A stretch of 64,000 bases of DNA from JAJFKB01 sp965230515 (GCA_965230515.1 OZ246007.1:806001-870000); one strand, 5' to 3'; counted from the first letter of the stretch, positions 27,761 through 37,129 are shown. Notes: a model not told the origin generated them from the sequence alone. Translations and numbers: made by a program.

Positions 27761-28084
27761 CTAAATATTGAAACTTTCTCCACAGCCACATTGGCTGCTG
27801 ACATTAGGGTTGGTAAACTTAAAGCCCTCATTCAAACCATCCTTAACAAAATCCAATTCGGTTCCATCCAGATAAGCAAGGCTTTTTTCATCGACAATCA
27901 CTTTGACCCCATACCCTTCAAATACCTGATCATCTTCTGCCAGTTCATCAACAAACTCCAGCACATAGGCAAGTCCTGAGCATCCACTGGTCCTCACTCC
28001 GACCCGTATCCCCAAACCTTTACCTCTGTTTTCCAGCTGCCGTGACACATGCGCAGCAGCGGATTCTGATACCGTTATCGCCAT
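27761..28084 (-). CDS. iscA: A-type Fe-S carrier IscA
   Basis: This 107-residue protein shows the three conserved cysteines: one in TSGCSGLAY and two in the C-terminal CGCGESF. It carries iron or a cluster from IscU to targets. Its position between iscU and hscB is the standard isc order, which favours IscA over ErpA. Confidence 0.96.
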   Translation of the reverse strand: MAITVSESAAAHVSRQLENRGKGLGIRVGVRTSGCSGLAYVLEFVDELAEDDQVFEGYGVKVIVDEKSLAYLDGTELDFVKDGLNEGFKFTNPNVSSQCGCGESFNI

Positions 28085-28100
28085 AAAAACTCCTCATAGT

Positions 28101-28119
28101 CCGACATCAGTAATGTCGG
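28101..28119. other. Hairpin between iscU and iscA
   Basis: CCGACAT-CAGTA-ATGTCGG gives a 7-bp stem in the 73-bp gap. No T-tract follows on the minus strand. It may set differential stability of the two parts of the isc transcript; this is inference from position. Confidence 0.4.
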
Positions 28120-28157
28120 TTATACAGCCCGGATATTCATCTTTACCAAAGGCTATA

Positions 28158-28544
28158 TTATTTCTCATCCCGCTTGTTTTTAAGGTCAGAGATCGCTGCC
28201 TTAATCGCGTCTTCCGCCAACACCGAGCAATGGATTTTAACTGGTGGTAACGCAAGCTCCTCTGCTATATCAGTGTTTTTGATCTGGGTTGCTTCATCGA
28301 GCGTTTTGCCCTTTACCCACTCCGTTAGCAGTGAGCTTGAAGCAATCGCCGAACCACAACCATAAGTCTTAAACTTGGCATCCTGAATAACGTCATCGTC
28401 ACCCACCTGGATCTGCAGCCGCATGACATCACCGCAGGCAGGCGCGCCTACCATTCCGGTTCCCACATCATTTGACTCTTTATCCAAAGCGCCAACATTG
28501 CGGGGGTTTTCATAATGTTCCAGTACTTTATCGCTATAAGCCAT
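28158..28544 (-). CDS. iscU: Fe-S cluster scaffold IscU
   Basis: This 128-residue scaffold protein has the three cluster-binding cysteines in GAPACGD, YGCGSAI and KIHCSVLAED, plus the LPPVK motif recognised by HscA. Clusters are built here from IscS-derived sulfur. It is 32 bp after iscS. Confidence 0.97.
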   Translation of the reverse strand: MAYSDKVLEHYENPRNVGALDKESNDVGTGMVGAPACGDVMRLQIQVGDDDVIQDAKFKTYGCGSAIASSSLLTEWVKGKTLDEATQIKNTDIAEELALPPVKIHCSVLAEDAIKAAISDLKNKRDEK

Positions 28545-28576
28545 TTTCCTAACCTCTCAATTCTGCCAGCAAGCGT

Positions 28577-29794
28577 TTAGTGCGCAGCCCACTGCACAGT
28601 TGATAAATCAATCCCATCCTGATGCATCTCCCACAGTGGAGAAAGTTCTCGCAGCTTTTCAACTGCTTCTCGCACGTGGCCAATTACATAATCCACCTCT
28701 TCCTCTGTGGTGAACCGACCAATAGAGAATCTGATCGAGCTATGCGCCATCTCATCGCTCATACCAAGTGCGCGCAATACATAAGAAGGCTCCAGACTCG
28801 CTGATGTGCAGGCAGAGCCTGACGACACAGCCAAATCCTTTAATGCCATCATCAACGATTCACCCTCAACAAAATTGAAGCTGACATTTAATATTCCCGG
28901 CAAACGCTGATGCTCATCACCATTCAAATACACTTCATCCATTTCACAAAAGCTGCTCCACAATTTTTCGCGCAGCTTTAAAATGCGTTCGTTATCGCTG
29001 TCCATACCCTCTTTTGCTATGTGACAGGCCTCACCCATGCCCACAATCTGGTGTGTTGCCAGGGTACCTGAACGCATACCGCGTTCATGACCACCACCGT
29101 GCATCTGCGCCTCGATTCGTACACGCGGTTTACGGCGAACAAACAGGGCGCCAATCCCTTTCGGACCATAAATCTTGTGCCCGGAAAAAGACATCAGATC
29201 GACCTTCATCTCCGCCAGATTAATTTCAATTTTTCCCGCACTCTGCGCAGCATCCACATGAAACAACACGCCTTTACTACGCGTCAGCTCACCAATTGCT
29301 GCGATATCGGTAATCACGCCGATCTCATTATTCACATGCATCAAGGAAACCAGTATGGTGTCATCCCGAAGCGCAGATTCAACTTTTTCAGGCGCGATAA
29401 TTCCCTTTGAGTCCGGTTCCAGATAAGTTATCTCATAACCCTCTCGCTCCAGCTGCCGGCAGGTATCCAGTACCGCCTTATGTTCAATTTTTGAGGTAAT
29501 GATATGCTTACCTTTCTTTCCATAAAAGTGAGCTGCACCCTTGATCGCCAGGTTATCCGATTCTGTGGCGCCAGAGGTCCATACAATCTCCCGGGGATCA
29601 CAGTTAACCAACTCGGCCACCTGTTTTCGCGCATTCTCTACCGCAGCCTCTGCTTTCCAGCCGAACAAATGGGACCGCGATGCCGGATTACCGAAGTTGC
29701 CTTCAAGCTCAAGACATTCGATCATCTTCTCCGCCACCCGGTGATCAACCGGGGTGGTTGCGGAATAATCCAAATAGATAGGTAACTGCATCAA
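28577..29794 (-). CDS. iscS: Cysteine desulfurase IscS
   Basis: This 405-residue PLP enzyme has the lysine motif SFSGHKIYGPKGIG and the catalytic loop cysteine in SSGSACTSASLEPS. The C-terminus DGIDLSTVQWAAH resembles E. coli IscS. It supplies sulfur for iron-sulfur clusters and thionucleosides. It follows iscR by about 50 bp. Confidence 0.97.
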   Translation of the reverse strand: MMQLPIYLDYSATTPVDHRVAEKMIECLELEGNFGNPASRSHLFGWKAEAAVENARKQVAELVNCDPREIVWTSGATESDNLAIKGAAHFYGKKGKHIITSKIEHKAVLDTCRQLEREGYEITYLEPDSKGIIAPEKVESALRDDTILVSLMHVNNEIGVITDIAAIGELTRSKGVLFHVDAAQSAGKIEINLAEMKVDLMSFSGHKIYGPKGIGALFVRRKPRVRIEAQMHGGGHERGMRSGTLATHQIVGMGEACHIAKEGMDSDNERILKLREKLWSSFCEMDEVYLNGDEHQRLPGILNVSFNFVEGESLMMALKDLAVSSGSACTSASLEPSYVLRALGMSDEMAHSSIRFSIGRFTTEEEVDYVIGHVREAVEKLRELSPLWEMHQDGIDLSTVQWAAH

Positions 29795-29846
29795 TTCTAC
29801 TCCAATCTTAAACGCTACTCGTGTTTAACCGAACCAAACTCTATTA

Positions 29847-30341
29847 TTAGAGCGCGGCCTCAACTTTGATTAAATTTTCCTTTTGACTCTGATTCACTCT
29901 ATGAGCGTCAACAGACTGCCGGTTGGCAACCACCCGGACCTCATTTCTTCGCACCAGATCTCCCAGGCTGATTTTACTCAGAAAATCATGAATCTGATGA
30001 CTTAAGTCGCTCCACAGATGGTGCGTCAAACATTCATGTCCATGCTGACAATCATTGTCACCACGACACAAAGTGGCATCAACGGATTCATTCACGGCGT
30101 CAACCACTTCAGCAACGCTGATTTTATCACCCTCGCGGGTCAACCGATAACCGCCACCAGGACCCCGAACACTTTTTACCAATTCGCGCTTACGCAACTT
30201 GGCAAATAGCTGTTCCAGGTAAGATAAAGAGATGTCCTGCCTGCCAGATATATCAGCCAGGCTCACCGGCCCCTGAGTACTGTGTAATGCCAAATCCAGC
30301 ATTGCTGTCACCGCATATCGCCCTTTTGTAGTCAGCCGCAT
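29847..30341 (-). CDS. iscR: Fe-S cluster regulator IscR
   Basis: This 164-residue Rrf2-family repressor has cluster ligands at Cys92, Cys98, Cys104 and His107, the same positions as in E. coli IscR. The winged helix lies in the first 60 residues (GRYAVTAMLDLAL, YLEQLFAKLRK). With a [2Fe-2S] cluster it represses its own operon. Two type 1 sites lie upstream of the gene. Confidence 0.97.
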   Translation of the reverse strand: MRLTTKGRYAVTAMLDLALHSTQGPVSLADISGRQDISLSYLEQLFAKLRKRELVKSVRGPGGGYRLTREGDKISVAEVVDAVNESVDATLCRGDNDCQHGHECLTHHLWSDLSHQIHDFLSKISLGDLVRRNEVRVVANRQSVDAHRVNQSQKENLIKVEAAL

Positions 30342-30389
30342 AACAATCTCTCATCGCTTTACAATCAATATTATGGGGATCATTATGTT

Positions 30390-30414
30390 AAAACCAACTA
30401 TTTTAGTCAAGTAT
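30390..30414 (-). promoter_or_regulatory. IscR type 1 site (gene-proximal)
   Basis: A 25-bp segment matching the IscR type 1 pattern; on the minus strand it has ATACTTGACTAAAATAG in its core. It lies about 50 bp upstream of the iscR start and abuts a second such site. It fits repression of iscR-iscSUA by cluster-loaded IscR. Confidence 0.75.
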
Positions 30415-30439
30415 ATATCCGATTATTTTAGTAGGTTAT
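30415..30439 (-). promoter_or_regulatory. IscR type 1 site (gene-distal)
   Basis: This segment directly abuts the first site. On the minus strand it has ATAACCTACTAAAATAATCG in its core and ends in GGATAT. Two type 1 sites in the isc promoter are also known in E. coli. Here their spacing is exactly zero. Confidence 0.7.
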
Positions 30440-30505
30440 TGCCTGATCAACAAAACCGACCTCAACCAGACAAAGTGACAGCGCCCGATACCTTGGCCAC
30501 TCACT

Positions 30506-31033
30506 CTACTCTTTTTTAATCGCACACAGACTTTGCCTGACACTGGGCGGATCAGGCTCAAATCCCTGGGTAAATGCAGTCACTTCCATAATCGGCTGAT
30601 ATTGATGCAAAAGCTCGTCCGGCTGCAATAAAAAATCGGGATTAGCGGGCCTTCCATATGCCTGATTGCCTTCAGCAAAAGTTTGATAGATCAATACTCC
30701 ACCTGTTTTAAGCGACTCATATAACCTCGAAAAAAGTGGTCGGTACAGATAATTAACAACCAACACCGCACAGAATTTACCTGGTTCAAAAGGCCAGGCA
30801 TGCCGCGCTTCCAGGTCAAACGCCAACACCTTCGCCATTGGGTGATCATGCAGGTCCGCCAGCCTTGAAACATCCCGATCGAGAAAAGTCACCCGATAGC
30901 CCCGGTTAAGGAAATAACGTCCATTCCGCCCATTCCCGCAGGCCAAATCAAGCACCTCCCCCTGCGGAACTATGTCCGCATACTTTTTCACCCAGGGATT
31001 TACGGTAAGATTTGGCTGACAATCAGATAGCAT
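30506..31033 (-). CDS. SAM-dependent methyltransferase (TehB-like)
   Basis: This 175-residue class I methyltransferase has motif I VLDLACGNGRNGRYFL and acidic motif II (VTFLDRD). It resembles TehB/tellurite-resistance-type and related small methyltransferases, but the substrate cannot be read from sequence. It is a single gene, divergent from hemN, with iscR following downstream on the same strand. Confidence 0.75.
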   Translation of the reverse strand: MLSDCQPNLTVNPWVKKYADIVPQGEVLDLACGNGRNGRYFLNRGYRVTFLDRDVSRLADLHDHPMAKVLAFDLEARHAWPFEPGKFCAVLVVNYLYRPLFSRLYESLKTGGVLIYQTFAEGNQAYGRPANPDFLLQPDELLHQYQPIMEVTAFTQGFEPDPPSVRQSLCAIKKE

Positions 31034-31175
31034 TTTTTATTCCTTTGCTGCTAAATCCGGGCAGTTTAAAACAGCTTGTAACGACTATCATATACTGAAA
31101 ATGTCCAGCGGCGCGCGTGCTCCCGGCCGTGCTCCTACTGGCGACATTGATAATGTCTTTGCTTATATCAAATTC

Positions 31176-31189
31176 TTGACTTATGTCAT
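31176..31189 (+). promoter_or_regulatory. FNR/Anr box of hemN
   Basis: TTGACTTATGTCAT fits TTGAT-N4-ATCAA with three half-site changes. A TATCAT -10 hexamer lies at 31211-31216, at the class II distance, placing the transcription start near 31224. hemN is a known Anr/FNR target in related bacteria. The layout also argues for the shorter HemN start. Confidence 0.65.
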
Positions 31190-31247
31190 TAGTTCATTTA
31201 GCCATTACCCTATCATCCCTTTCAATTGTTTCCAATTGGTAGTATCA

Positions 31248-32639
31248 ATGAGTCATTCAAGCCAAACCGCCTGGGATAGTGAACTGATTAAAAAGTACAA
31301 CTATTCCGGACCACGTTACACCTCATATCCGACAGCTGTTCAATTTTCGGAAGGCTTGGATGTGGATGAACTGGACGCGTCTGTTGAAAAGCTCGCCAAG
31401 GGTGACCAACCACTCTCGCTATATCTCCATATTCCTTTTTGTGCACACCTTTGCTACTACTGTGCCTGTAACAAAATTGTAACCAAACGTCACGATAAAG
31501 CAGCTCCCTACCTGGCCCGTCTTTACCAGGAAATAGAAAGCAAAGGACGGCTCTACGAAAGCAAGCGTATGGTCGAACAAATGCACTGGGGAGGCGGAAC
31601 CCCGACTTTTCTTAACGAAGACGAGATTCATAGTCTGGTCAACCACCTGCGTGCCTACTTCAATCTCCTGGATAATGACCATGGCGACTACTCGGTAGAG
31701 ATCGACCCGCGAGAGTGCACACGACAGAAACTGCACCTGTTGCGCTATGAAGGCTTCAATCGCATCAGTATTGGTGTCCAGGACATTGACGAAAAAGTCC
31801 AAAAAGCTGTCAATCGACTTCAACCGATCAAACTGGTTGAAGACCTGGTTGACCGGGCGCGTCATATCAAATTCAAATCGATCAATATGGATCTGATTTA
31901 CGGCCTGCCGTTTCAGACCGCTTCGTCATTTGAAAAAACAGTCGACCGTATTATCGAGCTGTCTCCTGATCGGCTATCCGTGTTTAACTACGCACATCTA
32001 CCCGAGAGGTTCAAGCCTCAGCGACGACTCAAAGCCGAGGATTTGCCTGCTCCAGAAGTGAAACTGGATATTTTGCAGAACACCATCAGTCAGCTGGAAA
32101 GTGCCGGGTATGTCTATATCGGTATGGATCACTTTGCCAAACCGACCGACGAACTGGCGCTGGCACAAAAGCATGGCCAGTTGCATCGCAACTTCCAGGG
32201 TTACACCACACACAAAGACTGTGACCTGGTGGCCATGGGTGTTTCCTCTATAAGCCATATCGGCCCCTATATATTTCAGAACCATCCGAATCTGGACAAC
32301 TACACCAAGGCGATCGATGCCGGTAAAATGCCTGTCGTTAAAGGTATCAAGACTAACAAGGATGACCAGATTCGCGGTGACGTGATTACCCAGTTAATCT
32401 GCCACTTCGAACTAGATATGAAGCAAACAGGCAAACAGCATAATATCGATTTTGATCAGTACTTTGCCGATGAACTGACACGCCTTCAACCCTTTATCGA
32501 GGATGGCCTGCTAACGATTGAAAACGGTCGTATTGAAATCCATTCAACGGGTCGTCTGCTGATCCGCAGCATATGTATGGTATTTGATGCCTACATACCA
32601 AAAGATACTGAAACCAAATCCTTTTCACGCATCATTTAA
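31248..32639 (+). CDS. hemN: Oxygen-independent coproporphyrinogen III oxidase HemN
   Basis: The 463-residue radical SAM enzyme has Cys65, Cys69, Cys72 and Cys74 in CAHLCYYCAC, the GGGTPTFL motif and a C-terminal HemN domain. It converts coproporphyrinogen III to protoporphyrinogen IX without oxygen. The start is the ATG at 31248: the open frame runs 49 codons further upstream, but that region contains the FNR box and -10. Anaerobic heme synthesis fits the nar and nir genes of the window. Confidence 0.95.
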   Translation: MSHSSQTAWDSELIKKYNYSGPRYTSYPTAVQFSEGLDVDELDASVEKLAKGDQPLSLYLHIPFCAHLCYYCACNKIVTKRHDKAAPYLARLYQEIESKGRLYESKRMVEQMHWGGGTPTFLNEDEIHSLVNHLRAYFNLLDNDHGDYSVEIDPRECTRQKLHLLRYEGFNRISIGVQDIDEKVQKAVNRLQPIKLVEDLVDRARHIKFKSINMDLIYGLPFQTASSFEKTVDRIIELSPDRLSVFNYAHLPERFKPQRRLKAEDLPAPEVKLDILQNTISQLESAGYVYIGMDHFAKPTDELALAQKHGQLHRNFQGYTTHKDCDLVAMGVSSISHIGPYIFQNHPNLDNYTKAIDAGKMPVVKGIKTNKDDQIRGDVITQLICHFELDMKQTGKQHNIDFDQYFADELTRLQPFIEDGLLTIENGRIEIHSTGRLLIRSICMVFDAYIPKDTETKSFSRII

Positions 32640-32657
32640 TGACCGCATCCATTAAGT

Positions 32658-32695
32658 AGTTGTTGAGTCAGGGGTAAGCTCCTAACTCAACAACT
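32658..32695. terminator. Large hairpin between convergent hemN and moeA
   Basis: An 11-bp perfect inverted repeat (AGTTGTTGAGT / ACTCAACAACT) continues, after one mismatch, into a further 5-bp stem. It overlaps the last codons of moeA and ends 19 bp past hemN. Neither strand has a T-tract, so it may act as a bidirectional transcript end or stability element rather than a classic terminator. Confidence 0.5.
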
Positions 32696-33935
32696 CTGCA
32701 TAAGGTATAAAACTGATCTTATCACCCCGCTTGACTGTCTCCCCCGGGGGAACTATTGCAAAGCCGTTAGCCCAGCAGGTTGACGACATAACACCCGAGC
32801 TTTGATTATCATATACCGACACCAGCGATTCTCCCTGCTCGCTATTATGAACCTGGGCTCTGAGATACTGTTTTCTGTTTGATGTTTTATTAACCTCAAA
32901 ATCCGCTACCATTATCATCTCTCGCGGATATAACTGCGTCGCGCCCTGGCATTTGAGCATAAACGGTCGCCCCAGCAGCACGAATGTCACAAAAGCCGAA
33001 ACCGGATTTCCAGGCAAACCAATAATCGGCGTACCCAGGACCTCACCGAAAGCCAGCGGTTTGCCCGGCTTAATGGAGATCTTCCATAAATGCAATTGCC
33101 CCAGTTGTTCAACGACCGGCTTCACGTGATCCTCTTCACCCACAGAAACACCGCCCGTGGTCACAATACAGTCCGCTTCTGCGGCAGCCTTTCGAAGTGC
33201 CTCTTCCGTTGCCTCCCGAGTATCTGCGACAATCCCCATATCCATCACTTCCATACCGAGGGACCTTACCAGCCCGCCCAACGCGAACCGATTGGAGTTA
33301 TAGATCTGCCCTGAACCCAGGTTATTACCTGGCTCCACCAACTCATCTCCTGTTGACAGAATTGCAATGCGCATGGGTTTAACAACAGGCACTTCTGCAA
33401 TACCGACCGAAGCGATCAAACTGAGTAACTGTGGTGTCAATTTAGCTCCGGCGGAAACAATCAGCTCACCCTGCCTGATATCGTCTCCCATCGGCCGAAT
33501 GTTTTGCCCCAACCGCACATCGGCGGGAAACCGAACCGCGTCCCCTTCCAGCTGACACTCCTCCTGCATCACCACCGCATCCGCACCCTCAGGCACCTCT
33601 GCACCGGTAAAGATACGTGCCGCACCATCACTAGAAATAGGCTCTGGCACAGCTCCAGCCGGGATTCTCTGAACCACCGGCAGCTTTAAACCGGCACTCT
33701 TCAGCCCTTGCAGATTTACAGCATAACCATCCATAGCACTATTATCGGCTGGCGGCACATTAACGGTTGAATGCTGATCCTCTGCCAGGATCAACCCCAG
33801 AGCATCCTCCAACCGTACCGTCATTGTTTCTTTTTTAATTGGTGCAGCCGCCAGTAATTGCTCGAGCGCCTGCTCAATGGGCATCAGTTGGCCAGCACCG
33901 GCCGGCTGTGTATCACAACCACTGCAACCGCTCAT
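32682..33935 (-). CDS. moeA: Molybdopterin molybdenumtransferase MoeA
   Basis: The 417-residue protein shows MoeA features: DNSAMDGYAV, the ATP/ADP-type motif ILSTGDEL, TTGGVSVGEEDHVK and GLPGNPVSAFVTF. It inserts molybdenum into molybdopterin, needed for nitrate reductase. The ATG at 33935 is preferred because it forms an ATGA overlap with the moaB stop; an ATG five codons upstream also exists. The N-terminus has the cysteine-rich MSGCSGCD. Confidence 0.94.
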   Translation of the reverse strand: MSGCSGCDTQPAGAGQLMPIEQALEQLLAAAPIKKETMTVRLEDALGLILAEDQHSTVNVPPADNSAMDGYAVNLQGLKSAGLKLPVVQRIPAGAVPEPISSDGAARIFTGAEVPEGADAVVMQEECQLEGDAVRFPADVRLGQNIRPMGDDIRQGELIVSAGAKLTPQLLSLIASVGIAEVPVVKPMRIAILSTGDELVEPGNNLGSGQIYNSNRFALGGLVRSLGMEVMDMGIVADTREATEEALRKAAAEADCIVTTGGVSVGEEDHVKPVVEQLGQLHLWKISIKPGKPLAFGEVLGTPIIGLPGNPVSAFVTFVLLGRPFMLKCQGATQLYPREMIMVADFEVNKTSNRKQYLRAQVHNSEQGESLVSVYDNQSSGVMSSTCWANGFAIVPPGETVKRGDKISFIPYAELLS

Positions 33936-34498
33936 GATCGCGTACCACATGCGCTAACAACCGGCGCTTCAGTCGCCACCTTTTGCAGAACCATCGCTAC
34001 GAAATTACAGGGACGATGACGTGCATCGAGTTGCTCAAGAATAATCTCATCCCAGGCAGTTTTACAGGCATTAGGAGACCCGGGCATACAAAAAATTACG
34101 GTGTTATTGGCGATGCCGGCAACGGCTCTGGACTGAATGGTTGAAGAGCCAATATCAAGAGCCGATTTTTGACGAAACAACTCCCCATAACCTTCAACCG
34201 TTTTATCGAATAACGGTGTCACCGCCTCTGGTGTACTGTCCCTTGAGGTGAAACCGGTTCCACCGGTAACCAACACTACATGCGTTTGGCTATCAGCAAT
34301 CCATTGAGAGAGTATTGATCTAATCTGGTAAACATCATCTTTGACAATAGCTTTACCATACAACTGATGGCCAGCCTGCTGCAGCCTTTCAACCAACGTA
34401 TGACCCGATGTATCCGTCTCTTCGGTACGTGTGTCTGACACCGTCAACACTGACACATTAAGTGATACAAATTCGGCGTTCTCTTGCGCGTGTCCCAT
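33932..34498 (-). CDS. moaB: Molybdenum cofactor protein MoaB
   Basis: This 188-residue protein belongs to the MoaB/Mog family: VLTVSDTRTEETDTSG, VLVTGGTGFTSRD and FCMPGSPNACKTAWDEI. It probably adenylylates molybdopterin before molybdenum insertion, or has an accessory role. It is the first gene of the moaB-moeA pair. In Pseudomonas such a pair lies close to ubiTUV and nar, as here. Confidence 0.92.
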   Translation of the reverse strand: MGHAQENAEFVSLNVSVLTVSDTRTEETDTSGHTLVERLQQAGHQLYGKAIVKDDVYQIRSILSQWIADSQTHVVLVTGGTGFTSRDSTPEAVTPLFDKTVEGYGELFRQKSALDIGSSTIQSRAVAGIANNTVIFCMPGSPNACKTAWDEIILEQLDARHRPCNFVAMVLQKVATEAPVVSACGTRS

Positions 34499-34632
34499 AT
34501 TTCACTCTTTCCTAAAACGATAAACAGAAACCGGGCATTATATCAAAGCCGGTTAATTTAAAGCTAAAATTCTTTATTGAGGATAACGCAGAAAGGAGAT
34601 CAAACGACAGAATTCTGCAGGTAAGGCCCTGG

Positions 34633-35529
34633 TCAGTCGACCTCCTGCACCAGATCCATACCAGACTGTCCAAACCAGTATCCATTGCAGTGCTGTCTGG
34701 CGATCAACTGGCTGGAGGACTGCCCTTGCGTAATAGCCGCAGCAAACTGTTCGATAATCTGATCGGTTCCATTCGACTGAGGACTGACTCGAACCACATC
34801 AACACCCATAGCAGCCATTTCAGGTATCTGAGGAATCAAATCATAACAATAACCGGATTGAGTCTGAATACCATTCAGGGTAAACAACTCTTCATCTTCC
34901 TGTGTTTCCATCGCCACACCATCCGGGTACTCAATGCAGGAATAACGGCAGTCGTCTTTCGGCAAATTTTTCATACGGGCGGTAAAGCAACGTGCCGAGT
35001 AGGCCAACGGCAATTTACCATAGGAGAAAACCTCTGTTTCAACCTTTTGCTGAAACTCCATCGCCTCAGCTTCCGCCAGGATATCCGCCAGCGTTTCGCG
35101 ATTCAGTTCAACAGGCATTACCCAGCGCTGCATACCCTGTTGCTGTAATATTTTCAGTGTATGTGCATTGTAGATATTGATCGAAGGGCCGCAAACAAAG
35201 GGCAGCTCCTGCTCGACCATCATTTGCACGGCTGCCATATCATTGGCCTCCACCAACAGTTTGGTCTCGTTGATACACATTTTTTTGAGACCTGCCAGCT
35301 CTGAGCGCGCCTCAATCAAAGCCAACGTGGAAAGCACAACCTGTTTTCCGGAGTCGGAGAGTTTGACCGCCAAATCGATCCAGTCTTCAATGCGCAGCTC
35401 ATGGCGTTTTGAACAAACAGCCTCACCAAGATAGATAATATCGGCTGGCGTTTCCAGGATCTGCTGGTAAAAATCGAGAACCTTCTGCTTGGGCCAATAA
35501 TAGAGTATGGGGCCAACTGAAATTTTCAC
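34633..35529 (-). CDS. ubiV: O2-independent ubiquinone hydroxylation protein UbiV
   Basis: This 298-residue U32-family protein has four cysteines at positions 39, 181, 194 and 198, the spacing of the [4Fe-4S] ligands known for UbiV. With UbiU it forms a heterodimer that hydroxylates ubiquinone precursors without oxygen, with prephenate as oxygen donor in E. coli. The start is a GTG preceded by GGAG. It follows ubiU by 118 bp. Confidence 0.93.
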   Translation of the reverse strand: MKISVGPILYYWPKQKVLDFYQQILETPADIIYLGEAVCSKRHELRIEDWIDLAVKLSDSGKQVVLSTLALIEARSELAGLKKMCINETKLLVEANDMAAVQMMVEQELPFVCGPSINIYNAHTLKILQQQGMQRWVMPVELNRETLADILAEAEAMEFQQKVETEVFSYGKLPLAYSARCFTARMKNLPKDDCRYSCIEYPDGVAMETQEDEELFTLNGIQTQSGYCYDLIPQIPEMAAMGVDVVRVSPQSNGTDQIIEQFAAAITQGQSSSQLIARQHCNGYWFGQSGMDLVQEVD

Positions 35530-35647
35530 TGGTTGGTGATCTCCAAAAAATATTTAACCATCCTGCAATTATCCTGTAGGTACGGCTTTAGTCTGTTTGA
35601 GTGATTTACTTATCCGTCTAATGCCTTGACCGAAATGCGACACTGGC

Positions 35648-36643
35648 TTACTGCCAGGGCCGACTGTACGCGCCCAGTGTAGTTTGGGTGCCTTCTGATA
35701 CCTTGGATAAGCTATCCAGCCACTCACTACGCGGTGCAAAATTATCCCGCTCGATCACGTAGGCATCCAGTGCTTCCCGCCAGACTCTGACAATCTGCTC
35801 TACATAAGCAGGGCTGCGCTGACGACCCTCCAGCTTGATAGCTTTTATACCGGCATTGCTCAACTCCGGAATCAGGCGAATTGTATTCAGACTGGTGGGT
35901 TCTTCAAGCGCATTATAAACATGCTCATCCACCTTAAAACGTCCTTTGCAGAGCGTCGGATAACCGGCATTCTCCCCGTCCTGATAACGGTCAATCAGCA
36001 CATCATTCAGACGGGATTCACGACCCTCAGGCGTCTCTTCCCAACGCACAGCTTTCGCTGGCGAGCAAGCGCCACAGGTATTTGGCGATTCATCAGTCAC
36101 ATAGGAGGAGAGATAACATCGACCTTCAGCCATAATACAAAGGCTGCCAAAACCAAAAACTTCCAGATCGACGGGACTTTTTTCCGCTGCCAGTTTAACC
36201 TGGGCCAGGGACAGCACTCTTGGCAATACCGCGCGGCGGATACCGAATTGCTGGTGATAGAACTTCAGTGCCTCGTGGTTTGTTGCGGAGCCCTGAACCG
36301 AAAGATGAAGATTGAGATCCGGGTATTTATTTCTGGCATACTCCAGAACTCCCATATCGGCCACAATTAAAGCGTCCACACCGAGATCATAGGCCCTATC
36401 GACCGCCTCCTGCCAACGCTTCCAGCCCTTGGGTTGAGCGTAGGTATTTATGGCCACAAAAACTTTAACTTTCCGGTCGATCGCGTAATCCAAAGCCTGC
36501 CGGGCTTTTCGGTCATTAAAGTTCAGACCCGCAAAGTGACGCGCATTGGTATCATCCTTAAAACCCATGTACACCGCGTCAGCACCACTATCAACTGCAA
36601 CCCTGAGTGCGGGTAAACTACCAGCCGGACAAACTAACTCCAT
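35648..36643 (-). CDS. ubiU: O2-independent ubiquinone hydroxylation protein UbiU
   Basis: This 331-residue U32 protein carries cysteines at 169, 176, 193 and 232, the same numbers reported for the UbiU [4Fe-4S] cluster in E. coli, within GFGSLCIMAEGRC and NTCGAC. It is the partner of UbiV. A GGTG Shine-Dalgarno precedes the ATG. It is 9 bp downstream of ubiT. Confidence 0.95.
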   Translation of the reverse strand: MELVCPAGSLPALRVAVDSGADAVYMGFKDDTNARHFAGLNFNDRKARQALDYAIDRKVKVFVAINTYAQPKGWKRWQEAVDRAYDLGVDALIVADMGVLEYARNKYPDLNLHLSVQGSATNHEALKFYHQQFGIRRAVLPRVLSLAQVKLAAEKSPVDLEVFGFGSLCIMAEGRCYLSSYVTDESPNTCGACSPAKAVRWEETPEGRESRLNDVLIDRYQDGENAGYPTLCKGRFKVDEHVYNALEEPTSLNTIRLIPELSNAGIKAIKLEGRQRSPAYVEQIVRVWREALDAYVIERDNFAPRSEWLDSLSKVSEGTQTTLGAYSRPWQ

Positions 36644-36652
36644 CTTTCACCT

Positions 36653-37129
36653 CTAGGCCGCGTAAATAAAGCGGCTAACCTGCGATACGGATTCCAGAAT
36701 CTGCTTAAGCGGAAACGGCAGGTTCTCATGGTCAAGCGCATCAAGAATATTTTTAACCTCAAGACCCAACTCTGTATCGCCCTCAATCATCAATCGGCGC
36801 TGAAAAAACAGTGTGTCGGGATCCTCCTGGCGACTGACCAGCAGAGCAAACTCCTGAGCTTCACCACTAATAGTGACATCAGCCTCGCCATCCGCTTTTT
36901 CTACTTCAAGCTGCCCACTCTGCATGGTAATCCGCCAGCCAATATTGAGGTCGGTAACATAGACTTTTAGGTATCGCCCCTCCAGGCAATCCAGGTCGCC
37001 ATCACTTATTTCCGCAGCAAACACCTGAGGCAGCAACTTTTCAAGTGCTATTTTCTGCATCAGAAACGGACAGGCCTGGGCGGAATGACTTACCACCGGC
37101 TGTAGAAACTTTTGTATTATCGGGCTCAT
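36653..37129 (-). CDS. ubiT: SCP2-domain ubiquinone factor UbiT
   Basis: This 158-residue protein has an SCP2 lipid-binding domain (ITMQSGQLEVEKADGEADVT; FQRRLMIEGDTELGLEVKNI). UbiT replaces UbiJ as the lipid-binding factor for anaerobic ubiquinone synthesis. The order ubiT-ubiU-ubiV is the conserved anaerobic UQ operon. No FNR box was found in its 145-bp upstream gap. Confidence 0.92.
   Translation of the reverse strand: MSPIIQKFLQPVVSHSAQACPFLMQKIALEKLLPQVFAAEISDGDLDCLEGRYLKVYVTDLNIGWRITMQSGQLEVEKADGEADVTISGEAQEFALLVSRQEDPDTLFFQRRLMIEGDTELGLEVKNILDALDHENLPFPLKQILESVSQVSRFIYAA

Noticed and set aside
27645..27791. N-terminal extension of HscB
   Set aside because: It overlaps iscA and lacks similarity; the GTG at 27644 fits the family start.
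31101..31247. N-terminal extension of HemN
   Set aside because: It covers the FNR box and -10, and known HemN proteins start near the ATG at 31248.
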